Source of the DNA: Angiostrongylus vasorum | Lineage: Eukaryota > Nematoda > Chromadorea > Rhabditida > Metastrongylidae | Assembly: GCA_018806985.1 (NCBI GenBank) | Contig: JADANN010000091.1 | Span: 143,174 to 207,173, forward strand | DNA length: 64,000 bases | Direction: 5' to 3' | Shown: one piece after another, positions 47,531 through 59,444 of the stretch | Layout of the letters: each line of letters opens with the position of its first letter | How positions within the stretch are numbered: position 1 is the stretch's first letter | Translations under genes and position numbers: made by a program | The notes under the pieces: generated by a model | Databases searched by the model: none | What the model was told of the DNA's origin: nothing | The model's input: only the letters and a program-made list of their open reading frames with translations

Positions 47531-48059
47531 GAACAATTAAGTCGATAATTAAACTACTGGCCAGCGAAAGATTACATTCCAATCAGAATTGCTGACAAGT
47601 TTAAAACATGCTTATTGATTTTTTTTCCACTTATCACTCGATGCTCATGCTCTGCACTCAGACGTAACGTTTCCCTGAGCGAAATGGAAGCAAGTTCGTG
47701 TACTATTGAGTAACAATAGGTGTTCTGCGTTCCAACGAATCAATTCCCAGTGCCCAAATGGAATTGGCCACCTGCAGTACTGTTTTTTCCAAGCACCGTA
47801 GGTTACAAGGAACTTCACACAGAGTAAGCAAGAGAGACGGTACTTTACAGTCAGCACTGAAACTGATGGCGAGATCGGCTTTTGGTTCTGTTGAAAGTTT
47901 CAAGTTTATTTGTATTGAAATACAACTATCGAGCATGGGATGCTGTAATAGGGCACATTGCGCGAATGAGAAACGGATAGATTAAAAAGTTGAATCCCAC
48001 GACCGACTTTCTACTAACCTCGGCATTGATCAAGTAATTTTTCGGATTCTTGTTGAGCA
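47531..48059. other. Intergenic, one unassigned frame
   Basis: The 70-77 codon frames at 47645-47985 overlap on opposite strands and are not supported. Confidence 0.25.
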
Positions 48060-49295
48060 AATGCGAGGTGTTATTCTATTAATTTTTCAGAAACAAGCTG
48101 ACGTTTCGGTGGATTTCGCCTTCCTCAGAGTCTGGAAGCGTCAAGTTAGCAGCAATCTATTCGACCAAACACCTCCATAACCAAACAGAGAAAACGCTAG
48201 ACCAAGATTTCAATCACACTGAACACAGAATAGCTTCCTTGCACATCCACCGCTTTCTATGAGTCTTTCACTGAGTATGTCGTCTGGACACCAACCGCAC
48301 AGAATTCACGTGGAAGCGCAATGTGCTCCTCCCATCAAAATAACAGGCTTATACACTGCCCAATATCACGCGTGATAATGAGGCATTCTTCTCTGCGGTT
48401 CATTTTCGGATTTCCGGAATTAATCCAGAACACCTCGAGAATTTTGCGCGCCTGTGTTCTCGATTCCTGTGCGGGGATCGTGACACCTACTTCAAAATCC
48501 TCCCAGTTATGTCTCAGGGTCCTATGCGTGCCTAGTGGGATATTTCGTTTACGTTTGCCGACTTAGTGTTCTTTCATGCGGACACAGAGTGGTCTACGTA
48601 TTCGTCTCCGCACGCCTTACAGATGGTCAGATAAACTGTACCCGAGTTCATGCAATTACCATCTCTACCATTAGGGCAAATTATGGAAATCTGCGTTGCA
48701 CATAGACGGTCATATAGGCGGTTACGAACTAGTTGCCACCTAAGAGTACTCGGTGGCATTTCAACTACGTTTACCGAATCCTCAAGACCCGCCCCTTCTT
48801 AAGCAGCGTTTGATAGTCGCACTTACATCATTTGAGATGAAGGGTAGGATAAACGGGACCTTTCTATCGCTACAGTTGTCGTTTAGGGGCCTAGGATTTC
48901 CCCTACACCTATCCCGAGCTACCGTTTCGTAGCCATTACAAATGGCTATTTGCCATGCCAAGTTCCGGGACTCCTCTCTCTGCTCTCTTCCCGTTCACAC
49001 GTTGGTTGCTGTTCGAAACATGTTTTTTACGAGCTCCCTTTTCGCGTGAGAGGGGTGAGAGGGGAGAGGCAATGAACCAAGACGTTTTTACTACTTTGCT
49101 TTCAGTACCACTTCGTAATGTAGCCATTTTTTCTGACAGGTTAATTTGGACGTTCAGGAAAAGAAGCCAGTTTTCTCTCGGTTTCTCTCGGGTGAACTTG
49201 ATATACACTGACTGTTCGTTCAACAACTCAAAACATTTGTCCACTTCCTCTTGTGTTGAGCAAACGACAAAACAGTCATCTATAAATCTACATAT
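48060..49295 (-). pseudogene. PLE copy, left half of head-to-head pair
   Basis: On the minus strand, from the junction near 49295: DCFVVCSTQEEVDKCFELLN just after motif C (FIDD at about 49277), the connector REKPRENWLLFLNVQINLSE, SKVVKTSWFIASPLSPLSRE and RKKHVSNSNQRVNGKRAERG, then MPPSTLRWQLVRNRLYDRLC and CMNSGTVYLTICKACGDEYV of the GIY-YIG domain, then the 3' tail ending at 48094 in the ribozyme-like core. The protein is 5'-truncated inside the RT and broken by frameshifts. GDEYV/DHS shows loss of the YIG glycine. It is about 90% like the right half by eye. Confidence 0.85.
48094..48134 (-). ncRNA. Hammerhead-like motif at PLE outer end
   Basis: On the minus strand: CTGAGGA (48122-48128), unpaired A, GGCG (48117-48120), 5 nt loop, CACC (one mismatch in stem II), GAAA (48104-48107), CGTC (48100-48103), AGCTTG (48094-48099). 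GTC is the classical cleavage triplet. Confidence 0.5.
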
Positions 49296-50700
49296 TCGAA
49301 CTCCTTATGCAACACGAAGGAGAAATAAACATGTATGGCTACAAGATAGAGCAGTTGGTGACACTCTTGAAAGAATGCTTGAGCTGCTCAATCTTCACAT
49401 GGTCCGGAAGTTACTACGCTCAAATAAGAGGGTTGGCAATGGGACAGCGACTGGCACCAAGTCTCGCCATTGCGTTTATATCTAAGCTGGAAGCACCAGT
49501 GACCGATCTCGGGCCATTACTACTATGTAGATATATAGATGACTGTTTTTTCCTTTGCTCAACACAAGAGGAAATGGACAAATGTTTTCGAGTTGTTGAA
49601 CGAACAGTCAGAGTATATCTACTTTACCCGAGAGAAACCGAAAGAAAACTGGCTTCCATTCTTCAACGTCCAAATTAACCTGTCAAAAAATGGCCGCATT
49701 ACAAAATGGTACCGAAAGCCAAGTAGTAAAAACATCTTGGTTCATTACCTCTGCTCTCACCCCCTCTCACACGAAGAGGGCGCTTGTAAGAAACATGTTT
49801 CGAACAGCAACCGACGTGTGCACAGGGAAGAGAGCAGAGAGAGGAGTCCCGGTACTTGGCACGGCAAACAGCCATTTCTAATGGCTACGAAAGTGTAGCT
49901 CGGGATAGGTTTAGGGGAAATCCTAGGCTCCTTAACGACAACTCTGGCGACAGAAAGGTCCCGCTTATCCAACCCTTCATCTCAAATGATGTAAGTGGAG
50001 CTATAAAACGCTGCTTAAGAAGGGCGGGTCTTGAGGATTCGGTAAACGTAGTTGAAATGCCACCGAGTACTCTTAGGCACCAACTAGTTCGTAACCGCCT
50101 ATATGACCGTCTATGTGCAACGCAGATTTGCATAATTTGCCCCTAATGGTAGAGACGGTGATTGCATGAGCTCGGGTACAGTTTATCTGATCTCCTGTAA
50201 GACGTGCGGAGACGAATACATTGGCGAAACGGGCAGACCCCTCTGTGTCCGCATAAAAATAGCGGGGAGGACTTTGAAGTACGGGTCACGATCCTCGCAC
50301 AGGAATCGAGAACAGAAGCGCGCAAAACTCTCGAGGCGTTCTGAATTAATTCCGGAAATCCGAAAATGAACCGCAGGGAAGAATGCCTCATTATCAAGCG
50401 TAATATTGGGCAGTATATAAGCTGTCATTCTGATGGGAGGGCACATTACGCTTCCATGTGACTTCTGTGCGGTTGCTCTCCACGCGACATACTCAGTGGA
50501 AGACTCGTAGAAAGCGGTGAGTGTGCAAAGAAGCTATTCTGTGTTCAATGTGATTGAAATCTTGTTTTAGCGTTTTCTCTGTTTGGTTATGGAGGTGTTT
50601 GGGGGGAATAAATTACTATTAACTTGACCTTTCCAGGCTCTGAAGAAGGCAAAATCCGCCGAAACGTCAGCTCGCTCGTGAATGAAGAATGAAATAAAAA
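49296..50700 (+). pseudogene. PLE copy, right half of head-to-head pair
   Basis: The plus strand opens with LLMQHEGEINMYGYKIEQLV just downstream of motif A, then GLAMGQRLAPSLAIAF (motif B), LLCRYIDDCFFLCSTQEEMD (motif C with intact YIDD, 49528-49560), and the connector EYIYFTREKPKENWLPFF. After a frameshift, NRLYDRLCATQICIICP ends near 50146, where an extra C breaks the frame. GTVYLISCKTCGDEYIGETG then gives the best GIY-YIG core in the window (about 50172-50250) with a CxxC pair. About 60 bp after VRIK are deleted. The 3' tail ends in a ribozyme-like core at 50634-50674. The RT N-terminus, including motif A, is missing. PLEs prime at staggered nicks made by this nuclease. Confidence 0.85.
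50634..50674 (+). ncRNA. Hammerhead-like motif at PLE outer end
   Basis: CTGAAGA (50640-50646) fits CTGANGA. Next come one unpaired A, stem II GGC (50648-50650)/GCC (50658-50660) with a 7 nt loop, GAAA (50661-50664), CGTC (50665-50668), then AGCTCG. Stem I pairs GGCT (50636-50639) with AGCT through one G-T. Predicted cleavage is after 50668. Confidence 0.55.
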
Positions 50701-51504
50701 GTTAAAGTTAAACAGCTATCGATATAACTTAAATAACAGGAAACTCAATAGCGTCCAAATAATTCACAAGATTTCGCTCTCAAAGGCAAGCAAGATTATC
50801 TTCAGACTGACCACTCCGATTTTTTCCACCTCCCAGTCAACCACTGGCGAAAAGTTGAAAGTTTGCTTAAAGTTTTTACTAAATTCCTTTTTTAACCCTC
50901 AGGAATTGTAAACCCTTAGTGCCAAGATCAAACAGGTCTAAAAAGATTTCGAAATTTTCATCCGAAAATCCCGTCAGTATGAACCTACTCACCAGCGAGT
51001 TTGTCAAGGCTACATGCAAAAATATCTATGTTCTTCGTGCGAGCATTTCTCAGCGGACCGAGTTGATATTCCTGGCGAATGAGAGTTGATTTTCCTAGTG
51101 AATGGAGAATTTGTTGGTGCCCACTTGAACTGCTCAATGATCACGGGATTATACATGAAACAAATGGGAACTATTCGTAGTGGATGATTACTGCACACTT
51201 AGATAGATCGTCGCCTTTTATAGCGACTTGAAGGAGCATATATATTTTTTTTCTTCATTCTATTGATCTTCAAACCATTAAATCCTTCACATGGAAGCTT
51301 TTCAGCCGGAATGGTTTGGGACATACTTTAGAGGAGATGACAACAGAAGGATTTCTCGTAGTATATTTAATTTTGTTAATGTTGGATAAAATGATCAGTC
51401 ACTGAGAAAGCTAGTCACTCAGAAAACGTAAATATTCTCCCCCTTATACATCTGTAATATTACACTTAGGTGAATGGCGGACACCATCTCTTCCCTCCTT
51501 CGTT
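50701..51504. other. Unassigned stretch
   Basis: Nothing recognised. Confidence 0.3.
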
Positions 51505-51634
51505 TTGTTCATCTACAACTGCTGTTCATGGATACGGTCTGTTCGCTTGGGGGTTCGACTACGATTTGGGATCTGTCTTCAAGATAAAAAGAAACAAAAT
51601 ATATTAAGAGCTGAATTACACATATCTTCATCAG

Positions 51635-51768
51635 ATCAATCTCGCGAGTCGGAAAGATGTGTACTGCCATGTGTGCAGAACTTTTTCCAACCATTTTTGC
51701 AGTTAGTTGACCCTTCAATCGAGGATGATGTAACGGACCGAATTGACTGCGATGACATCTACAACTGA
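51635..51768 (+). CDS. Possible Cys-containing terminal exon
   Basis: After an ATCTTCATCAG acceptor the frame reads RESERCVLPCVQNFFQPFLQ and VDPSIEDDVTDRIDCDDIYN, then TGA. Three cysteines and acidic residues suggest part of a secreted domain. No upstream exon was found and no family is recognised. It lies in the second duplicated unit. Confidence 0.35.
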
Positions 51769-51827
51769 AGCACGGCGTAATATATATGATTCACTTAAAA
51801 ATTGCACATACAACGGTCTAAGTTTTC

Positions 51828-52290
51828 AATGATACTGAGATATTTGCAAAACTCCGGACCGCAGGTGTCTGCGGTGGGGGAACGGACGCGCTATTGTCCT
51901 TTCCGGGGAGTACACCACCACAATGCGGGTCCTTCGTTTTGCCTGTTTCTCAGCTAGTTCTATCGATCAGTGCCATCAACAATCACCCGTCAACGGGATT
52001 GATCTGGGGAGCTCAAATCGGCAATGAACCCAGTTAAGCTGAGGCTTTAGTCATAATCACAATCTTAACCGTTTTATTTACTGCCTACTCTTTTTAATGG
52101 CAGGGTATATTGCGAAATATAACTTCAATGATGGTGAGTTGTTTGCAAACTCCAGACCGCAGGTGCCTGCGGTAGGGATTGAACGCGCTATTGTCCTTTC
52201 CGGGAAGTAGCACGTTCACCACCACAAACGAATGACGCACATGGTGTGGTGGTGAACGCACTACTCCCCGGAAAGGTCTACGTTTTATTT
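51828..52290. mobile_element. FB elements, tandem
   Basis: A left arm with loop (51830-52060, GATACTGAGATATTTGC to CAGTTAAGCTGAGGC) is followed by a second element (52065-52290) starting CCGTTTTATTTACTGCCTAC, with both arms joined by deletion at CACCACCACAAACGAATG. Confidence 0.75.
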
Positions 52291-52550
52291 GCTGCCTATC
52301 TTCTTTTCCACACCAGGGCATGATGTAAAATGAAGCCACAAAGATGGTGAGATGGCAGCAAAACTTGGGACCTCAAATGGGCTTCGAATCCATGATATCC
52401 TTTTCCGAGGGCTCACTTGCTATCCACCACATCAATCGAATCCCTTGCTTTGCCGTTCTCTTTGGCGAATTCTTTTTTTAACTCTAACAGTGCTATCAGC
52501 AATGCATCATTCCCATGCAACACTATGTGCAGCTACAACTTGAGCTCCAC
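52291..52550 (+). repeat. Diverged FB-related element
   Basis: TTTATTTGCTGCCTATCTTC, a GATGGTGAGATGGCAGC arm and CAGTGCTATCAGCAATGCATC follow the FB order at lower identity. CTTCGAATCCATGATATCC is a box-B-like trace. Confidence 0.5.
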
Positions 52551-52677
52551 AGCTTCTGCATACTGAAAGTAGGGCAATATCCAGACTGAATTCGTGGAAA
52601 TATGTTTAGATCAAAGCCTCATGCAAACATCGGCACCCTTGATAGAAGAGCAGGATGAAATCTATCTAGTTTTTCAG

Positions 52678-52869
52678 GATTTGGACAGTAACGCAGGTCA
52701 GTTACAAGCGACGCCGATAAAACAACAAGAATCTGAAAAGCCAAAAGATCTGGAGACGACGAAACCGTCGCAGTCGCTTGCCATCAACCCCGTGGCAGCT
52801 GCATCAACTGAAGTTGAAGTGAAAGTACCAACACCACAGGTACTCAACGGAGGTCATTGCCGTCCATGA
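52678..52869 (+). CDS. Terminal exon of second duplicated unit
   Basis: A clear TAGTTTTTCAG acceptor opens a 63-codon frame with [23 protein letters not shown], then [17 protein letters not shown], and [14 protein letters not shown] at the end. The start phase (0) equals the exon 4 donor of MSWF gene B (GAG AAG|GTGACA), so exon 5 of that gene and this exon could be alternative ends. The paralogous copy lies at 44449. The Lys/Glu/Ser/Pro-rich composition matches the MSWF tail. Confidence 0.5.
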   Translation, partial: DLDSNAGQLQATPIKQQESEKPKDLETTKPSQSLAINPVAAASTEVEVKVPTPQVLNGGHCRP

Positions 52870-53383
52870 TAAAACTCGTCCAAAATTCGTAACAATCCTT
52901 TTTCCTTTGTTACTCTTGAACTTTTCTAATCTAATCTGCATTCTCATACACAAAAGTAGCGAACTAAACGTTAGAAGGTCATCATTTTAACAATGACTTC
53001 TTCAAAAAAATTTTCAAGAATACAAACCTTGCGAGGGGACTTTGGTCTTAACTCCTTGGAGCAGGTTTATGTCTAGCTCAAATATGGGTCCTAACGGTCC
53101 CTTTCTAAGAAATTTTCAAGTTCATGTGCTCATATTCTTCACTAACATGCTTAGCTTTGATTATTTCATCTATCACACAATGCCGTTATTTAAGGATTAT
53201 CCGATAAAGGAGAAAGAAGATCTAACGTGAGCGCTTTGCCTTCACCTATAATTATAGATTTGCAGTGGATGACCTACTCATATTTGTTGATAGTAAATTT
53301 GCTTGGACAAGCCCACTCTAACAGAACGGTAGCCGAAGAAGCTCTGTGTGAAAATTTAAAAGTAAACCAGCAGTTTTGTGACC
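52870..53383. other. Shared 3' flank, then unassigned
   Basis: The first 110 bp resemble 44579-44690, the end of the duplicated unit. The rest shows nothing recognisable. Confidence 0.35.
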
Positions 53384-53398
53384 TAATGTTTGTTTAAG

Positions 53399-53688
53399 GG
53401 CGCGTGTGGCGCAGTGGTTGGAAGCGCCCTGCAACACATACACGTGGAATCGATCCTCGCGCCCATGGCCCACCAAGCCCCATCCCACCATCCCTTTGGG
53501 GTCAGCAAATTAGTACCAGACTTGTCTGGGAAGATAGCAGCACTGGCTGGATACATCGGTAGGCCACCGCGAGTCATTGGTAAGGCCAGATATGCATTCA
53601 GTCACCTCTAACGACACTTAATAAAGTCGAATGCATGGCGCATCCCTCAGGGATTGATCAACGCCAAGAGCTTTATCCTTTAATCCTT
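53399..53688 (+). mobile_element. SINE-1 with target-site duplication
   Basis: GGCGCGTGTGGCGCAGTGG head, CACGTGGAATCGATCC box B, CTTTATCCTTTAATCCTT tail. A 15 bp duplication with two mismatches flanks it (TAATGTTTGTTTAAG at 53384, TAATGTTTGCTCAAG at 53689). Confidence 0.85.
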
Positions 53689-53703
53689 TAATGTTTGCTC
53701 AAG

Positions 53704-54116
53704 CTTCAAGCCTCACCACTTTTTAGAAGACCTTTTTCTTCTCTTACGCTGGATTCACAAACTTCAAGTGAGAATGTTTCGATGAGGACATCTCATTGCT
53801 ATTGCCGGTTTGTCACACGTTCCCTACATTTTTCTTTCTCCTTAATTTCTCTCATTATAATGGTTGTTCCTACCTCACAGCAGATTGCTTTTGGATCATC
53901 TATTTGTCTTCGTTTCCAACGCAAATGATATTCTGAAGATTCTATAGCAATGTTCTTAAGAGTTCTAATAATTCACATGAAAAATTCACATTGATTTTTT
54001 TCCAGCTCAATTCAGTGAATAAAACTAGTCATCATTAACGATACACCATAAAAATAATACTTACTTGGATACATGGATCACCCGTCCACACTAGCTGTGC
54101 GAGCCCCAGTAAGATT
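53704..54116. other. Unassigned stretch
   Basis: Nothing recognised; the 77-codon plus frame is AT-rich and unsupported. Confidence 0.3.
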
Positions 54117-54445
54117 TCCATTTTTCAGAATTCTGTTTAATTCTTAAGACTCAGGCTTAGCCATCGTGGTTCCCTGGAGTGAACGAACTCAGCCCAACCA
54201 ACGTCTGCCCCACGTCGTTACAACCACAGGCAGTCCCCCACCCTTGTGGATCAGAGAGAGATTTGCCACCAAGTGACTGGTTTCATATCAGGACGGTGGT
54301 GATTCCCGGTACTGGTTTAATCTTAGCTGGACTTCCTGACTGAAACGCCGGACTCCTTTTATGCTTCGGAGGCCCTACCGGGGGAATGGATCCCGCGCTG
54401 CACATCGCAGCCCGACATCCAGGAACACCTTCCAGCCATGATGAA
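54117..54445 (-). mobile_element. RTE 5' end or derived SINE, minus strand
   Basis: In reverse it carries the CCTTCTCTG-free variant of the 37.7 kb repeat: AAACGCCGGACTCCTTTTATG, GGATCAGAGAGAGATTTGCC, CTCAGCCCAACC. Its 5' end touches the AAT array. Confidence 0.65.
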
Positions 54446-54459
54446 GCGGTAAACCGTTG

Positions 54460-54531
<72 letters not shown>

Positions 54532-54766
54532 TAATAATAAAAATAAAATAATAATAATGATAATAATATAATAATAATAATATAATAATAATAATATTAA
54601 TAATAGTAATAACAATAATAATAATGATAATAATAATAACAATAATAATAACAACAATAATAATAACAATAATAATAATAACAGCAACAATAATGATAAT
54701 AATAGTAACAACAACAATAATAATAATAACAATAATAATAATAACAATAATACCAGCAATAATAAT
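54460..54766. repeat. (AAT/AAC)n array, about 300 bp
   Basis: A pure AAT run (54460-54525) passes into an imperfect mix of AAT, AAC, AGT and GAT units. It produces poly-Asn, poly-Ile and poly-Leu frames up to 201 codons that are not genes. Confidence 0.95.
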
Positions 54767-54975
54767 AATGGCAAAGCTGCGGGCCGCAGCTGTCTGCAGT
54801 GAGGAACGAACGCACTATCACACTTACCCTGGGCTAACGTGTTCACTAACACACCACGGGCGTCCTTCGTTTGTCTTTCTCTAGCCATTTCTATCGATCA
54901 GTGCCATCAGCAATAACCCGCCAACGGGATTGATCCGGGGAGTCCAAATCTGCGAAATTTTGACAGGAAGTAAAT
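54767..54975 (+). repeat. FB element, left arm and loop
   Basis: CTGCGGGCCGCAGCTGTCTGC, CTATCGATCAGTGCCATCAGC, GGGATTGATCCGGGGAGTCC in FB order. The outer end has merged with the AAT array. Confidence 0.65.
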
Positions 54976-55298
54976 AATAACAATAGTAATAATAATAATT
55001 ATTAGTATTGCAATTACAAGAATTCCAGCTGACGTTAAAAAAACTAACTGAAAATTAATCTGACTGTATACAAGCAAAAACAGTCCTATCGGCAACTCGT
55101 CCACCAATAAAGCGTGTATGTTTCCAATAATCTCGCCCACTTTTGTTCATTTTTTGGACTTAACATGCGACGGGTTCATGTAACTGTCTCAACCCACCGC
55201 AAACACCTAGAATATCACAAGGGTTTTAGCGTTCCTATAAGCTTTGCTTTTCCACTTTATGTGATTTGTAGACGTTTCTGTTACAATTTCTTCCTTAG

Positions 55299-55380
55299 CG
55301 TTAAGCACAAAAGTCGACCATTGAACGATGACGAGTGTCAGTTCGACCCAAACATCCGCCTGAAGATGATTGCAACAGAG
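55299..55380 (+). CDS. Possible internal exon
   Basis: Bounded by TTCTTCCTTAG and GAG|GTGAGC. The frame reads [27 protein letters not shown], ending in phase 0. It lies 4 kb upstream of the ZP-like exons on the same strand, so it may belong to that gene, but it cannot join directly to 59445 (that exon needs phase 2). No family is recognised. Confidence 0.4.
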
Positions 55381-56831
<1,451 letters not shown>

Positions 56832-57169
56832 TTCTGTTGTTAAACTAATTATAATACACATTAAAACTTAACAGAGCATTTTCTACTATTTTCGGCGTGT
56901 TTCATGATGAAAGGTTTGTTTCGTGCATTCACTAAATCAAACAGTTCTGTAGATCCGGCATTATTCTCGGATGGACCAACTGATCTTACCGAACAGACAA
57001 AAAAGAATTTTTTGGGTTAGCTTTCCCTTTGCCCATGAAATGATGGCAGTGCGCGATATCCATCTAAGAGCTCTCAACGCGAAACTAAAACTTTTCTAAC
57101 AAGTTAAAAAAAACATTTGTTAAGTTTCAATGGTCGTGATGTCGACGGTGATGCCTTGCTTTGCCCTCT

Positions 57170-57370
57170 CCTTTAGGGATTATTGCTGATAGAACCGTTA
57201 GGGTAAAAAAAATGGCTGGGAGAAAAGGCAAAGCACGGGTCTATGTGATATAGGGCGCCACATGTGAGCACTCGGAAAGAGTGACCGTGGATTCGAAGCT
57301 GGCCTGGAGTTCCGACTTTCGCAAATATCGCAACATCAGTAGCTTTCTATTTACCGTCTACTGCAAGTTT
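57170..57370 (-). repeat. Diverged FB element
   Basis: GGATTATTGCTGATAG, GAGTGACCGTGGATTCGAAGC and CGCAAATATCGCAACATCAG follow the minus-strand FB order. The flank 56832-57169 is blank. Confidence 0.45.
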
Positions 57371-57382
57371 TTACGACAGGAT

Positions 57383-57662
57383 AAAAAAAAGGATAAAGCT
57401 TTCGGCGTAGATCAATCCCTGATGGATCCACCATGTATTCAACTTCATTAAGCATCGTTTGGAGGGTACCGAATGCAATGCATGTCTGGCCTTTGCAATG
57501 ACTTGCGGCGGCCTACCGATGTATCGAGCCAGTGCTGCTATCCACCAAGACAAATCTGGTACCAATTTACCGACCCCGGAAGGGAGAAAAGCTTGGTGGA
57601 CCATGGGCGCCAGTATCGACTCCACGTGCGCGTTGCAGGGCTCCTCCGACCACTGTGCGCAC
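57383..57662 (-). mobile_element. SINE-1 copy
   Basis: Reverse full-length copy, AGGATAAAGCTTTCGGCG to CCTCCGACCACTGTGCGC. Confidence 0.8.
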
Positions 57663-57679
57663 GACAGGATATTTATTGT

Positions 57680-58190
57680 GTGAAATACAACCGCAATGGT
57701 GATATTTGCAAAACTCCGGACCGCAGGTGTCTGCGGTGGGGATCGAGGGCGCTATTACCTTTTCTGGAGGCTAATGCGCTCATCACCATTCCATGAGGGT
57801 CTTTCGTTTCGCCTTTTCCTCAGCCATTTTTCTATCTACCAGTGCTATGAGCCATCACCCGTAAACGAGATTCCCACAATATCCTGCCCTAAAAAACTGT
57901 GGTAAGTGGAAAATGAAAAAGTCAACACTGTGATTTCGACTGCAGCCTCAGCTTAACTAGGTTCAATGCCGATTTATGCTGCCCAGGTCAACTCCGTTGA
58001 CGGGTGATTGCACTGGTAAATAGAAAACCAGTTGACAGAAAGCCGAATTGAAGGTCCCCCCATGCCATGGTGGTGAGCGCATTAATCCCCGGAAAGAGTA
58101 ATAGAGCGCTCGATTTCCACCGCAGACACCTGTAGTCCAGAGATTTCTTAATATCTCAGCACCGCTGTGGTTGTATCTCAGCATAGTTGT
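57680..58190. mobile_element. Two FB elements, opposed
   Basis: A plus left arm with loop (57680-57910) faces a minus right arm (57935-58190) that reads from CTCAGCTTAACTAGGTTC to ATATCTCAGCACCGCTGTGG. Together they make a split palindrome of about 500 bp. Confidence 0.7.
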
Positions 58191-58245
58191 GGAAATATAT
58201 ATATATGTGTATGTATACATATACATATATACATATACACATATA
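58191..58245. repeat. (TA/TACA)n microsatellite
   Basis: ATATATATATATGTGTATGT-type array at the end of the FB pair. Confidence 0.9.
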
Positions 58246-58255
58246 GGTAAAGATG

Positions 58256-58480
58256 GGATGGGGGGTTAGCAGAGTGATAAATGAGGTAGCCCATCGGGAA
58301 GTCAGGTGTTGGTTCGACTCCCCAACGGTCTCCAATTCGCGACGGAATGCCTTGACTCGGCTATGTCCAGGTCTGCAATGAGAATCGACTTGACCAGCCT
58401 TCCACGATATTCGTAAAGAAGGCGAAATCCTCTGACAACATCCGAAACAACGCGCGTAATGTTCTAAGATCTTTGTTAAC
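58256..58480 (+). mobile_element. SINE-III with clear tRNA-like head
   Basis: GGTTAGCAGAGTGATAAATG is box A and TTGGTTCGACTCCCC is an exact box B (GGTTCGANTCC). The 70 bp head folds like a tRNA with a long variable arm, but no intact acceptor stem is seen. The body (GAATCGACTTGACCAGCC to AATGTTCTAAG) matches 28.7 kb. It is a SINE and not a free tRNA gene. Confidence 0.7.
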
Positions 58481-58976
58481 GATTAGTGGGAAGAAACAAA
58501 TCGGATGAATAACGTTCTGTTCTGGGACCTAAACAGTAGACATGATGACGGGTCATATAAAAAAAATTATGAAAAATATATGTGTGTTTATGCAATGTAC
58601 AGTGTGAAAAAATGCTATACACGACATCATTTGTAGTGAACCTCAAAGTCAATTAGAATTACGTCATGTGTATGGAACCTGCAAAATCAATTATAATTAG
58701 AGGTTACAAGAATTTTACGAAGTTCAACTCCTGAATCTAACCGCATGCAGCGAAAAATATGTCATCGTTTATGGGTTGCTTTTAACGTCCCGTGTGTCAT
58801 CAGATGACCTCTGGTGAGTAGTGGTCTCTTTCACTTGAAGGAAGTTGTAGTAGCAGCAGTGACGGCCGTGGCAGTAACGAAAATGGTATTCGTCTAATCA
58901 TCTGTAAAACTCACAATAAAAAACTTACTTTACCGTGAGCGCAAAGCATATGGATGAGCAATTGTGAATGCTACAT
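58481..58976. other. Unassigned stretch
   Basis: Nothing recognised. Confidence 0.3.
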
Positions 58977-59252
58977 GTGCGTGTGGTGCAGTGGTCGAAG
59001 GCGTTCTGCAGCACACACGTGGAATCGATCCTCGCGCCCATGGGCCACCAAGCCTTCCATCTCTCCGGGATTGGCAAATTGGCATCAGGTTTGTCTGCAA
59101 GGTAGCAGCACTGGCTCGATACATTGGTAGGCCACCGCGAGTTATTGTAAAGGCCAGATATGCATTCAATCACCTCCAAACGATGCTAAATGAAGTTGAA
59201 TGCATGGCGCATCCCTCCGGGATTGATGAAAGCCGAGAGCTTTATCCTCTAT
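58977..59252 (+). mobile_element. SINE-1 copy
   Basis: TGCGTGTGGTGCAGTGGTCG head to GAGAGCTTTATCC tail, all landmarks present. It sits in the intron just before the ZP-like exons. Confidence 0.85.
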
Positions 59253-59444
59253 TCTTTTTTTACATGTGCTTCACCATGTGAAACTTTGGGTATTGTACCT
59301 TTCTTCTAGCTCACCCACGAATTTCTTTCCTTACCTGCTTTTCCTTCACATACTTTGTTTTTGTGGGATTTGCTAGTCATCGTAACGGTTATCAATGTCT
59401 ATCCATTGGATGAGAAGAAAAGAAAGCTTTCTGTTAAATCCCAG

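Noticed and set aside
54283..54888. 201-codon minus-strand frame rich in Leu and Tyr
   Set aside because: It is the translation of the (AAT/AAC)n array and its RTE-related flank.
58256..58330. Possible functional tRNA gene
   Set aside because: Boxes A and B are good, but no 7 bp acceptor stem is visible and the body continues as a SINE shared with 28.5 kb.
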